Of a stretch of 36,319 nt of DNA, positions 24,808 to 35,930 are shown one piece after another. The position numbers and the translations under genes were made by a program. Within the stretch, counting starts at the first letter, position 1. Each line of letters begins with the position of its first letter. Origin of the DNA: an uncultured Bacteroidota bacterium (lineage in GTDB: Bacteria > Bacteroidota > Bacteroidia > Bacteroidales > WCHB1-69); NCBI GenBank assembly GCA_902774175.1, contig CACYHG010000018.1, positions 1 through 36,319 on the forward strand, read 5' to 3'. The notes beneath the pieces were generated by a model, which saw only the letters and a program-made list of their open reading frames with translations, was not told where the DNA came from and did not search any database.

Positions 24808-25812
24808 TTATCTTTTGCTCAGGCTGCGGCGGAGCGGTTTGAACCGGATCTGCTTGTAGATGTGTCCGAGGTAGCGGACCCATTTCCGTTTCTCGTCCTT
24901 CCGCTGGTATTTTTTTGCAAATATGCTTTTGACAAACAACCGTATGGTCCTTTCAGAAAAAGTGGCAAGCTGTTTCCGGGTCTCACGTGGGACATTGCCG
25001 TACCAGCGGTGGCAGATGGTGGTGAGCATGTCGGCCATGTTGCTTTCGCGTGTGTGACGCAGCAGCCTCTTAAGGTCGTTGTATTGCCATTCGCTGCCCT
25101 CTCCCTGCAGGATGACCGCCCAGTCGCAGATTGTGCGCAGCCGAATGTTGCAGTCGTTGCAGAAGAAGTGTTGCGATGCGTGGTGGGCAATGTAGGCTGC
25201 GTGATGCAGCGGGGGAAGGAAAAGGGGGCTCTCACTGTTTTCCTCCCGTACCTTCTGGGCCGCCTGTTCCAGCTCTTTCTCAAAGGTGGAGTTGCTGTTG
25301 TGCAGGAATGCGGCGTGGTTCTCGACCAGAATACCGTTGACACGGCACTGTGCGTGATGGTGGTTCCCGGTGTGCACATTGATGCCTCTCTTCCGGAGCG
25401 CCGTGTTCCCTTTCATGTAGTCCTTGTAGAGATAGATGTCCAGATCGCCGAATTCGCGGTGGTTCGGCTTCGGGTATAGTCTGCTGATGCTAAATCCTTT
25501 GAAAATCATGCAGGGGATGTTGTCCGGACGGAACGTCTCCAACAGCAAATCCAGCGCCTGTTTTTTCTGTTCGTACCGTTTCTCTATGGCGGCCACATTG
25601 GCAATCCATGACATTTTCAGCTCCTTTTCCGGTTGTTGGGAGTCGGGCAGATGCTGGATGCCGTCCAGGCACAAGGCAAGCACTCCGTTCAGTTTGGCAC
25701 AACGGTACAGTTTTTCATATTCCTTGGCTGCCAATGGTTCCCCCCATCGGGTGTCGTTGCCGAAAAGGGCTGATTTTGTCAAGGAAACCAGTGTCTTTTG
25801 TGTTTTGTTCAT
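24808..25812 (-). CDS. Putative nucleotidyltransferase (NTP_transf_5-like)
   Basis: A 334-residue protein with the motif CMIFKGFSISRLYPKPNHRE followed by FGDLDIYLYKDYM (residues 101-133). The Lys-Gly then D-x-D arrangement (Asp123 and Asp125) is the nucleotidyltransferase metal site seen in the NTP_transf_5 family. The rest is helical; GNHHHAQCRVNGILVENHAA and LPPLHHAAYIAHHASQHFFC add conserved His-rich segments. Members of this family occur in capsule loci and as tailoring enzymes beside lasso peptides and PqqD genes; the acceptor here is unknown. I chose the ATG at 25812 (MNKTQKTLVSL) because a promoter core lies 28 bp upstream; the frame stays open to 25842. It is the first gene of the four-gene leftward cassette. 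Confidence 0.78.
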   Translation of the reverse strand: MNKTQKTLVSLTKSALFGNDTRWGEPLAAKEYEKLYRCAKLNGVLALCLDGIQHLPDSQQPEKELKMSWIANVAAIEKRYEQKKQALDLLLETFRPDNIPCMIFKGFSISRLYPKPNHREFGDLDIYLYKDYMKGNTALRKRGINVHTGNHHHAQCRVNGILVENHAAFLHNSNSTFEKELEQAAQKVREENSESPLFLPPLHHAAYIAHHASQHFFCNDCNIRLRTICDWAVILQGEGSEWQYNDLKRLLRHTRESNMADMLTTICHRWYGNVPRETRKQLATFSERTIRLFVKSIFAKKYQRKDEKRKWVRYLGHIYKQIRFKPLRRSLSKR

Positions 25813-25830
25813 GCTGTGGTCGCAAAATAA

Positions 25831-27999
<2,169 letters not shown>

Positions 28000-28002
28000 T
28001 GT

Positions 28003-29862
28003 TTACGGCAGCCTATCCCCCCTCACTCTTGTTGGCGGGCTTAGTTTGGAGAAGTTCAGCGTTATTTGTTTGTCACAGACAGGTGCCGTCGCTTCCTGAC
28101 GGAAGAGAGGAGGCACCTTTTCTATGCCGATGACGTATGCGGTACAGGCGGACTGGGGGTCGTAATGAGGATACTTTTCGCCTTTCGTTTTTTTTGCAGC
28201 TTGGGTGTAAAAACGGAGGTTCATTAATTTCCAATCTTCTTCGGACGCTAAAACTGGTGTTTTCATTTCCACGCGGTAGAGTCCCGGTTTGCATTTTTTG
28301 ATGGGACGCTGTATACTCATCCTAAGTATCATGGGGTTGGTTTCCTCCATACTGCCTTCTATGCAGAGAAAACTGCGTGATTTCACCTGGATATAAAAGG
28401 TGAAGATGCTGTCGGTGGCGGTATGGCTGGGTAAAAACACACGGATGACGGAGGTGTCTGCATCTTTGTTTTTTAATATGTTATATGTTTTTAGCATGTC
28501 GGGGATCCCGTAGCCGTAGGAGGAATCCGGGGCGGTGTAGTTGCTGCCGCTGCGGTGCAGGGCGTCGATAAGTTCGTCCACGGTGGCGTCGGGAAAGGCC
28601 TGCCGGAGGCATGCGATCATTCCGGCCATCAGCGGGGTGGAGAAGGAGGTGCCGCTGCTCTGTATGGTTTTGCCCCAGGGCGCACCAACCCATGTTCCCC
28701 AGCCCACGGCGCAGCCGTCCGGCTTGACACGGCCGTCGGCGGTGGGTCCTTTGGAGGAGAAGGGGGCGCTCCTCCCGTTGGGCGCGACGGCTCCCACGGT
28801 GAAGACATGGAGCCCGTCGGAGGGGAACCCGACAAACTTCCATTTTCCGGCACCCTGGTTGCCCGCGCTGGTGCAGAGCAATATCCCCTTTGACGCCGCT
28901 ATTGCGGCCACCTTGCTCACACGTGCGCTCCTGCCGTCGGTCTGTGCGTAAGTGTGGCTTGTCGTGCTGTCGTCGAAGATGAAGTAGCTGAGCGAGGCGG
29001 AGACCATGTCGCAGCCGAGGCTGTCAGCCCACTCCATGCCGGCTATCCAGTTGTCCTCCTCCACCATGGCCTCAAAGCGGTTGTCTTCGGTCTGGGCAAG
29101 GTATATGTCCGCCTCAGGTGCGCTGCCGACAAGTTCGCCCGGCAGGTAGGAGGCGATGCAGCTGAGCACGTAGGTGCCATGCCTTCCGTCACGGAAGGGG
29201 TCGGCGTAGGGCTGGGCGAAATTCCGCACCGCCTTTACCCTCCCCGATTCACGCAGATGGCGGAGGTGGCGGATGCTGTCCGCGTTCTGGAACCCTCCGT
29301 CAAGCACCGCCATCCGGATGCCCTCGCCGCGGTATCCCATGCGGTGCAGCCATTGGGCGTTGTTCAGCCGCAGCTGGGTGTCGGCCCGTCCGTAGCCCGC
29401 ATCGGGGTAGATGTGTCCGAATTTGGGAGGGAACGGCATGTATTCATAGGCAATGCTGTCCGGTTCAGGCCGTTTCAGGATGGCGGTCCGCTCGCATAGC
29501 AGCACGCATGGCAGCGCCTGTATCTCCTCCCGGATGCCCGGTTTGTCGCTATAGACGGTTATGCCGTTCAGCCAGCGGGAGCGGTTCCTCACCCGCAGGT
29601 TGGGATCCAGAGCCTGCACCCGTTTCACATATTCCGGATTTACCGGCAGATCCTCCTGTGTAATTGGGATTCCAGCGCGCTGACGCCTTTCGATGGCCGC
29701 CGCGGAGAGGAACTCCTCCGGACGCTCCACGGAATAGGGGGACTGGTACTTGTTGGTGAACTGCACCCAGTACATGGCGTAGCGGGCGCTGTCGTCCTGT
29801 GCGCATGCAAGTGCGGAAAAAAGTGTGAGCAGTGTTGCGGAAAGTAAAAGTCTGATACGCAT
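28003..29862 (-). CDS. Secreted S8 subtilisin-like serine protease
   Basis: A 619-residue exported protease. The signal peptide (about residues 1-21) ends in ALACAQ. A prodomain-like N-terminal region of about 150 residues contains the segment YWVQFTNKYQSPYSVERPEE. The catalytic domain has Asp188 in MAVLDGGFQ, His228 in RDGRHGTYVLSCIA, Asn335 in TSAGNQGAGKW and Ser406 in QSSGTSFSTPLMAGMI, a complete triad plus oxyanion Asn. A C-terminal beta-rich domain follows from about residue 485 (SVIRVFLPSHTATDSIFTFY). I do not see a clear T9SS C-terminal sorting domain, so the location (periplasm or outside) is open. I used the ATG at 29862, which starts the signal peptide. It follows the sugar-nucleotidyltransferase gene after 37 bp. 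Confidence 0.9.
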   Translation of the reverse strand: MRIRLLLSATLLTLFSALACAQDDSARYAMYWVQFTNKYQSPYSVERPEEFLSAAAIERRQRAGIPITQEDLPVNPEYVKRVQALDPNLRVRNRSRWLNGITVYSDKPGIREEIQALPCVLLCERTAILKRPEPDSIAYEYMPFPPKFGHIYPDAGYGRADTQLRLNNAQWLHRMGYRGEGIRMAVLDGGFQNADSIRHLRHLRESGRVKAVRNFAQPYADPFRDGRHGTYVLSCIASYLPGELVGSAPEADIYLAQTEDNRFEAMVEEDNWIAGMEWADSLGCDMVSASLSYFIFDDSTTSHTYAQTDGRSARVSKVAAIAASKGILLCTSAGNQGAGKWKFVGFPSDGLHVFTVGAVAPNGRSAPFSSKGPTADGRVKPDGCAVGWGTWVGAPWGKTIQSSGTSFSTPLMAGMIACLRQAFPDATVDELIDALHRSGSNYTAPDSSYGYGIPDMLKTYNILKNKDADTSVIRVFLPSHTATDSIFTFYIQVKSRSFLCIEGSMEETNPMILRMSIQRPIKKCKPGLYRVEMKTPVLASEEDWKLMNLRFYTQAAKKTKGEKYPHYDPQSACTAYVIGIEKVPPLFRQEATAPVCDKQITLNFSKLSPPTRVRGDRLP

Positions 29863-29899
29863 GGCTTGCTGTTTATGTGTTTTTTTTGTTGAATTGCTG

Positions 29900-30604
29900 T
29901 TATTGTTTGTGTTGCGTCTCCCAGGCCGCGATATGTTCCGGACGGCCCATGTCCATCCATCCGCTGTCGTCATGGAAAAAGCCGCGGATGCCCTCATTCC
30001 TTGTCAGTTCGAGATAGATGGGAAGTATCGGGAACCGCTCCTCTTCCGGCAGCATGTTGAAGATGCGGGTGGAGAGCAGGTGTATGCCGCTGAATGCGGC
30101 GATGTGCATGCCCGGTTCCCTTGCGGCCGCGTCATCGGGGCTGTAGCGGCCAACAAGACGCAGGTCACTGCCGAAAAGCAGCTGCCGTTCGCTCTGCCGG
30201 TGCCGGACGGCCATGGTGGCTAAATTCCGCTGCTTTTTGTGTGCGTCATATAGGTTTTTCAGGCAGATGTCGCTGAGCACATCCACATTGTAGACCAGAA
30301 AATCCTCCTCGCCGGAGAAAAAAGGTGCGGCGTGCCGGATTGCCCCGCCTGTGTCGCGCAGCAGGTCACGCTCGTCCGATATGCGGACGGGCAGGCCGAA
30401 GTCATGCTGCCGGACAAAGCTGACAATCTGCTCCCCGAAATGGTGGATGTTAACAATGATTTCCGAAACCCCTTCGCTTTTCAGGAATCGGATGTTGCGC
30501 TCCAATAGGGTCTGTCCGCCCACTGCGACCAAGGCTTTTGGGCGGTCGTCGGTCAGCGGGCGGAGCCGTGTGCCGAGCCCTGCGGCGAGTAATAGTGCTT
30601 TCAT
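29900..30604 (-). CDS. Sugar-1-phosphate nucleotidyltransferase (MurU-like)
   Basis: A 234-residue enzyme of the nucleotide-diphospho-sugar pyrophosphorylase type. The N-terminal signature LLLAAGLGTRLRPLTDDRPK (residues 4-23) is the NTP-binding loop, followed by ALVAVGGQTLLERNIRFL. YNVDVLSDICL near residue 105 gives the metal-binding Asp, and SGIHLLSTRIFNMLP is the sugar-side segment. The size and simple architecture fit MurU, which makes UDP-MurNAc in peptidoglycan recycling, but mannose- or heptose-1-phosphate guanylyltransferases look similar. No anomeric kinase gene (AmgK-like) is adjacent, which would have supported MurU. The start at 30604 begins the signature; the frame is open to 30619. 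Confidence 0.8.
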   Translation of the reverse strand: MKALLLAAGLGTRLRPLTDDRPKALVAVGGQTLLERNIRFLKSEGVSEIIVNIHHFGEQIVSFVRQHDFGLPVRISDERDLLRDTGGAIRHAAPFFSGEEDFLVYNVDVLSDICLKNLYDAHKKQRNLATMAVRHRQSERQLLFGSDLRLVGRYSPDDAAAREPGMHIAAFSGIHLLSTRIFNMLPEEERFPILPIYLELTRNEGIRGFFHDDSGWMDMGRPEHIAAWETQHKQ

Positions 30605-30616
30605 GACATAAGGATT

Positions 30617-30624
30617 CAAATCTA
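30617..30624 (-). promoter_or_regulatory. -7 promoter core for the nucleotidyltransferase/subtilase pair
   Basis: On the minus strand this reads TAGATTTG, an exact TAnnTTTG match. The start codon at 30604 would be only about 6 nt into the transcript, so the leader would be very short; this lowers confidence. Confidence 0.4.
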
Positions 30625-30691
30625 TCAGGCAATAACGCCGGTTTTGGCCGTAAATTGTATTTTGTTGATGAAAAAAAGCGTCGGATGTGTG

Positions 30692-30719
30692 TTTGGTGTC
30701 CCTATTTTGACTATTTTTG
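30692..30719 (+). promoter_or_regulatory. Promoter for the giant T9SS substrate gene
   Basis: TTTG at 30692-30695 and TATTTTTG at 30712-30719 form a -33/-7 pair. The leader to the ATG at 30764 is about 38 nt. Confidence 0.6.
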
Positions 30720-30763
30720 CAAATTCATTATTATTCAATTCGATTATAAAAAACAGTCGCGAC

Positions 30764-33700
30764 ATGACACCTTTTATGACGGTTGTGCATAGGGGATTCC
30801 TCCGGATGTGGAGACAGCTGCTCTCCGGCTTCCTGCTGGCAGCCTCTGTCTGTCATGTTGCCGGACATGACACGCTGTCGCATTCCGGCGGTCCGTTGTT
30901 TGTTGAAAACAGGGGGCAGTGGGAGGATTGTGTGCGCTTCAAGTCCGAATATCGCGGCGGCGCCCTTTTTTTTGAGAGGGATGCCGTCACTTTTGTCATG
31001 CAGAACCGCGAGCAGGTGGAGGAGATTATGGGGCGCAAGTTCTCCGGCCCTTCGCAGGATCCGGTCCGCCACATGGTTGACATGTATGCCTACCGCGTGC
31101 GTTTTGCAGGCTGCCTGCCGGATGTGCGGGTGCGCGGTCTCGGACGGCACCGCGAATACCATAATTATTATCTTGGCAACGATCCGAAACGTTGGGCCGC
31201 AGGTGTGCCGCTTTTCGACACCCTGTGTTATGAACAGCTCTACAAAGGTGTCGATCTGCTCTATTATTTGGAAAAGTCCTCCTACAAATATGCCTTCCGG
31301 ATAGCGCCGCACGCCAGTCCGGATCAGATTTCCATGCGTTATGAGGGAGCCGACCGTGTGACGGTGCGCAGCGGGAATGTGGTGGTGCGCATCGGGGAGC
31401 ATGAGGCGGTGGAGCTGCGACCGTATGCCTACCAGCCCACAGCGGAGGGCGGACGGCAGGAGGTGGCGTGCCGATACGAGCGCAAGGGGACAACTGTGCG
31501 TTTCCGGTTGGGGGACTATGACCCCTCGTTGCCGTTAGTCATCGACCCGGTGCTGGTGTTCTGTTCCTATACCGGTTCCTATGCTGACAACTGGGGCTAC
31601 ACCGCCACCTACGACCGGCACGGGAACATGTATGGCGGCGGCTCCGTTTTCACCAACGGCTATCCGGTCTCCTTGGGTGCCTACCAGCGTAATTACGGCG
31701 GCGGTTCCAGCGACATCGCCATCATGAAATTCTCCTCCAAGGGGGATTCCGTGCTCTTCTCCACCTATCTGGGCGGAAGGAAAAGCGAGGTGCCGCACAG
31801 CCTGGTGGTCAACGACAACGACGAACTGTACCTGTTGGCCAGCACCTCATCAAGGGATTTTCCTGTGACCACCCATGCTTATGACACCCTGTTCCACTGG
31901 TCCACACCGCTTGACACCTTCGTGCTGACCAACGTCATCCATTATCAGGGCGGCATCGACATCGCCATCAGCAAGTTCAGTGCGGACGGCAGACAGCTGC
32001 TTGCCTCCACCTATTTCGGCGGCTCCGGCCCCGACGGGCTGGCCACCGATGTCTCGCTTCGGAAAAACTATGCCGATGAGGTGCGGGGCGAAATCATGGT
32101 GGATGCCTACAGCAACGTATATATTGTCTCCTCTACCGCATCCCCGAACCTCCCGGTCAGTGCGACCGCCTTCCAGAAGAAATACGGCGGCGGGGGGCAG
32201 GACGGCTGCATCGCCAAGTTCAGCTATGACCTTCGCCACCTTATATGGTGCTCCTACATCGGCGGGGACAGTGCGGACGCGGCCTACAGCATGGTGCTGG
32301 ACAATGACAACAACATATATGTCTGCGGAGGAACCCGTTCACGCAACCTTCCTGTCACAAGAGGGGTGCTGCAGACCTCCTACGGGGGCGGCGAAAGCGA
32401 CGGCTACATCGCCTGGATTTCAACAAACGGGAACCAGATCAAGGCGCTGACCTATTTCGGCAAGAGCGGTTTCGACCAAACCTACCTGATCAAGATGGAC
32501 CAGAGCGGCTATGTGTATGTGATGGGGCTGACCGATGCCTCCGGCAGTGCCTGGGTCTATAACGCCAAGTGGTCGGTCTCCAATGGCGGGCAGGTGCTGG
32601 CCAAGATGCACCCGGGGCTGGACAAGCTGGTCTGGTCCACCGCCTTCGGGACGGGACGCAAGGGACCGGACCTCTCACCGACCGCATTGATGGTCGACCT
32701 TTGCCATCAGGTCTATTTTTCGGGATGGGGCTCCCCGAATGTGAACAACCATGTCGGCAACACCAATTGCGGCACCCGCGGCCTTCCGGTTTCTTCGGAT
32801 GCCATGCGTTTCATTACCGACAACAACGACTTCTACTTTCTGAGCCTGAATGCGGATGCCTCCAACATGATTTACGGCACATTTTTCGGGGGCAGCCGTT
32901 CGGCGGAGCATGTGGACGGCGGCACCAGCCGCTTTGACCGGAAGGGGGTCATCTACCAGGCCATCTGCGCAAGCTGCGGCGGCAACAACGACCTTCCGGT
33001 CACACGCGGTGTGGTTGGCCCGCGTAACAACAGCATGAACTGCAATTTGGGCGTGGTGAAGATAGACTTCAACATCCGCGAGGTGGTGGCCGACTTCTCC
33101 ATCCCCAATGTGATATGCGCGCCGGACACCATCCATTGCAAAAACACCTCACGCATGGTGGATTCGGTCACAACCTCCTATTTCTGGGATTTCGGTGACG
33201 GCACCAGCTCTACGGAAAAATCCCCCAAACATGAATACCGCCGTTCCGGCACCTACCGGGTTCGTCTTGTGGTCAGCGATTCTGCCAGCTGTAACCTGCA
33301 TGACACTCTTGAGCGGGATCTGGTGGTGCTTTCAAGCACCTTCGACACATTGCCGGACAATTCCATCTGCAAGGGCGATTTTATCCAGATCGGCCTGCAG
33401 CCGGCCTCTTCGTCCAATATCACATACCAATGGTATCCTTCGGACGGGTTGAGCAGTACAATCATTTCCAACCCGATTGCCTCCGACACGGTGTCGCGCA
33501 CCTATTACCTGCTGATTTCCGATGGGGTTTGTACCGACACTTTGCGGGTACGGGTCAAGGTGTCAACCGTTTCGCTGGAGATGGGTCCCGATGTGACCTT
33601 GTGTGCCGGCGACAGCCTGCGACTGAAGCCTAAGTCAAGCGAGGCGCAGGAATACCATTGGTCGACCTCCCCGAATTTCTATTTTGACCTGAATGACGAT

Positions 33701-35728
33701 CCGTCAAACCCCGAACTGATGCTTGACGCATGGTTCGAGGGCACATATTACCTACGTGCCTCGACAGGAAAGTGCGTCATGGTGGACAGTGTGCGGGTAA
33801 CCTCCTCTTTGCTTGAGGTGGAGCTCCCTGCCGACCGGAGGATATGTTTCGGCGACACACTTTGTGTGGCGGCAAATGTGCGTCAGCAGGGGGATACCGG
33901 TCTGTGCTGGTTCACATGGGAGGATTCGCCAGGTGAAATCCTTTCCGGTGCGCACAGCGACAGCATCTGTCTCGTCGCTGAGGCTTCCGGCCCCTTGTCG
34001 TTGCTGGTGGTCAGCGAGTTCGGATGCTCAAGCCGCGACACCATGTATATTACTGTGGATTCGCTCATAGTGGAGACCAAAGTGACCCCTGTGCGATGTC
34101 ACGGGGAACGGAACGGGGAGATACTTGTCCGTACCTTCTCCGGCCAGCCTCCGTTCCGCTACATCTGGACGCCTGCTGTCGGCAGCGGGGCGCATCTGAC
34201 AGGCCTTGCACCAGGATCATACCGGCTGAGGCTGGAGGATGCGGCCGGTTGTGCGGCGGAAAAGGAGATTGTTGTTTCGGAGCCTGCGCCTTTGGCGGCC
34301 ACGGTTACTGACTCGCAAACGCTTGTGCCTTGCGGCATACGGTGTGCCGGTTTCATTGAAATGTCCGTAAATGGCGGTGTGCCGCCCTACCAATACGGAT
34401 GGTTCCACGGGGACACCTCATTGCGTGCGGACAGCCTCTGCCCCGGAACCTACCGCTTTTTTGTGGAGGATGCCTACCAGTGCACCGACACGGTGACGGT
34501 TGAAATCAGGGACACTTCCGACATGAAGGCGCAGGCACAGGTGACGGACATATTGTGCCATGGCCGCTGCGACGGTGCCATACAGATTACTGCATCAGGC
34601 GTGCCGCCACTCCAGTACCATTGGCTGACCGGCCAGACGCAGGCGGAACTGAAAGGCTTGTGTGCGGGCGTGTACGGGGTTGTTGTGACAGATGCCAGAT
34701 ATTGCCGCCGCAGCCTCTTCCCCGAGGTGCGTGAGCCAGACTCGCTGCTGATGGACAGCGTGGATTGCATACCCCCATTATGTTACGGTCAGCAGAACGG
34801 ACAGATTACTGTTTGGATGAAGGGTGGCAGGCCGCCGTACCTCTATTTCTGGGACGGACAACAGGGCAGCCAGACCTGTAGCGGCCTTGCTTCTGGAAAC
34901 CACCGTTTGCGCTGTGTGGATGCCAACGGATGTGTGTTCGACACCACCCTGTTCCTGAAACAGCAGGATTCCCTTGAGGGTGAGCTGAAGGTGTCAAAGG
35001 TGCCATGCAAGGAGATCTGCACTGCGGAGGCGACCTCTTTCATTTCAGGCGGAACACCCCCATACAGCTACCATTGGAGCTCCGGCGACAGCACCGCCGC
35101 TGTCCGTGGGTTGTGCTACGGTGCGGGGCTGCTGGAGGTGACCGATGCCAATGGCTGCCAGTATTCCATAAACTATTTTGTGGACGATTCCAACACCTTC
35201 CCGACACCGGTGCAGGCATGGGCGGACCGATACCTTATCTATGCGAATGAAACCGTTGACCTGTATGCGACCGAGCTGGGTCCTGGGTTCACCTACCGGT
35301 GGAGCCCTGCGGATTGTCTCACACCCGCACAGGGGACTCATGTGAAGGCTGTGCCTGAAGACACCACCACCTTCACGGTTACGGTGGAGGATATCTTCGG
35401 CTGCAGGCAGTCCGATACGGTGCGCATCCGCGTGATACACATATATTGTGAACACCCCTATGTTTTTGTCCCCAACACATTCTCTCCCAACGGTGACGGC
35501 GTTAACGATGTGCTGTATGTGCGGGGCGACTGGGTCGAGAGCCTGCATTTCGCCATTTACGACCGTTGGGGCGAAAAGATGTTCGAGACAGACAACCAGC
35601 TCCGCGGTTGGGACGGCACATATCGCGGAAAGCCTTGCGAGCAGGGCGTGTATGTCTACTATCTGGAGGTGCACTGCAAGGGGCATACAAAAAATTTGCT
35701 CAAAGGCAATGTGACGCTGGTGCGATGA
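30764..35728 (+). CDS. Giant T9SS-exported protein: DUF7948-like, SBBP, PKD, SprB-like repeats, gliding-motility CTD
   Basis: A 1654-residue cell-surface protein. The signal peptide includes LLSGFLLAASVCHVAG. The DUF7948-like region (about 40-270) starts FVENRGQWEDCVRFKSEYRG. SBBP beta-propeller repeats (about 275-770) are marked by units such as DNDNNIYVCGGTRSRNLPVT. A PKD domain (about 771-855) holds YFWDFGDGTSSTEKSPKHEY. Two Ig-like parts follow. Five SprB-like repeats of about 75 residues (1104-1480) have Cys near each start and PP-Y-W cores. The type B T9SS sorting domain (about 1565-1654) holds FVPNTFSPNGDGVNDVLYV and IYDRWGEKMFETDN. Secretion by T9SS is strongly supported by this CTD; an adhesin or matrix role is inference. 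Start codons at 30776 and 30806 are also possible. Confidence 0.93.
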   Translation: MTPFMTVVHRGFLRMWRQLLSGFLLAASVCHVAGHDTLSHSGGPLFVENRGQWEDCVRFKSEYRGGALFFERDAVTFVMQNREQVEEIMGRKFSGPSQDPVRHMVDMYAYRVRFAGCLPDVRVRGLGRHREYHNYYLGNDPKRWAAGVPLFDTLCYEQLYKGVDLLYYLEKSSYKYAFRIAPHASPDQISMRYEGADRVTVRSGNVVVRIGEHEAVELRPYAYQPTAEGGRQEVACRYERKGTTVRFRLGDYDPSLPLVIDPVLVFCSYTGSYADNWGYTATYDRHGNMYGGGSVFTNGYPVSLGAYQRNYGGGSSDIAIMKFSSKGDSVLFSTYLGGRKSEVPHSLVVNDNDELYLLASTSSRDFPVTTHAYDTLFHWSTPLDTFVLTNVIHYQGGIDIAISKFSADGRQLLASTYFGGSGPDGLATDVSLRKNYADEVRGEIMVDAYSNVYIVSSTASPNLPVSATAFQKKYGGGGQDGCIAKFSYDLRHLIWCSYIGGDSADAAYSMVLDNDNNIYVCGGTRSRNLPVTRGVLQTSYGGGESDGYIAWISTNGNQIKALTYFGKSGFDQTYLIKMDQSGYVYVMGLTDASGSAWVYNAKWSVSNGGQVLAKMHPGLDKLVWSTAFGTGRKGPDLSPTALMVDLCHQVYFSGWGSPNVNNHVGNTNCGTRGLPVSSDAMRFITDNNDFYFLSLNADASNMIYGTFFGGSRSAEHVDGGTSRFDRKGVIYQAICASCGGNNDLPVTRGVVGPRNNSMNCNLGVVKIDFNIREVVADFSIPNVICAPDTIHCKNTSRMVDSVTTSYFWDFGDGTSSTEKSPKHEYRRSGTYRVRLVVSDSASCNLHDTLERDLVVLSSTFDTLPDNSICKGDFIQIGLQPASSSNITYQWYPSDGLSSTIISNPIASDTVSRTYYLLISDGVCTDTLRVRVKVSTVSLEMGPDVTLCAGDSLRLKPKSSEAQEYHWSTSPNFYFDLNDDPSNPELMLDAWFEGTYYLRASTGKCVMVDSVRVTSSLLEVELPADRRICFGDTLCVAANVRQQGDTGLCWFTWEDSPGEILSGAHSDSICLVAEASGPLSLLVVSEFGCSSRDTMYITVDSLIVETKVTPVRCHGERNGEILVRTFSGQPPFRYIWTPAVGSGAHLTGLAPGSYRLRLEDAAGCAAEKEIVVSEPAPLAATVTDSQTLVPCGIRCAGFIEMSVNGGVPPYQYGWFHGDTSLRADSLCPGTYRFFVEDAYQCTDTVTVEIRDTSDMKAQAQVTDILCHGRCDGAIQITASGVPPLQYHWLTGQTQAELKGLCAGVYGVVVTDARYCRRSLFPEVREPDSLLMDSVDCIPPLCYGQQNGQITVWMKGGRPPYLYFWDGQQGSQTCSGLASGNHRLRCVDANGCVFDTTLFLKQQDSLEGELKVSKVPCKEICTAEATSFISGGTPPYSYHWSSGDSTAAVRGLCYGAGLLEVTDANGCQYSINYFVDDSNTFPTPVQAWADRYLIYANETVDLYATELGPGFTYRWSPADCLTPAQGTHVKAVPEDTTTFTVTVEDIFGCRQSDTVRIRVIHIYCEHPYVFVPNTFSPNGDGVNDVLYVRGDWVESLHFAIYDRWGEKMFETDNQLRGWDGTYRGKPCEQGVYVYYLEVHCKGHTKNLLKGNVTLVR

Positions 35729-35897
35729 ACGGCATTTTGGTTTGAAAAAAGTATGATCCAACGCAATTCCGTGCGAAAAATAGGACGGTGCGGATACGCC
35801 TGTGGCCGTGAAAACATTATGGCATACCGCCATTGGCTTCTGTAAAAAAATGAAAAACAAAAAGATATGAATAAATAAAAAAAAATCAAAAAAAGAG

Positions 35898-35927
35898 TTG
35901 TTCATATTGATTTTTTACCTACTTTTG
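35898..35927 (+). promoter_or_regulatory. Strong promoter for the right-end structured RNA
   Basis: TTG at 35898-35900 and TACTTTTG at 35920-35927 are spaced by 19 bp. This is the best-matching Bacteroidetes promoter in the window. Transcription should start near 35931-35934, and no protein gene follows within the window. Confidence 0.7.
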
Positions 35928-35930
35928 CAA

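Noticed and set aside
35819..35833. Small ATGGC/GCCAT hairpin after the giant surface-protein gene
   Set aside because: Five base pairs and no T-run; too weak for a terminator.
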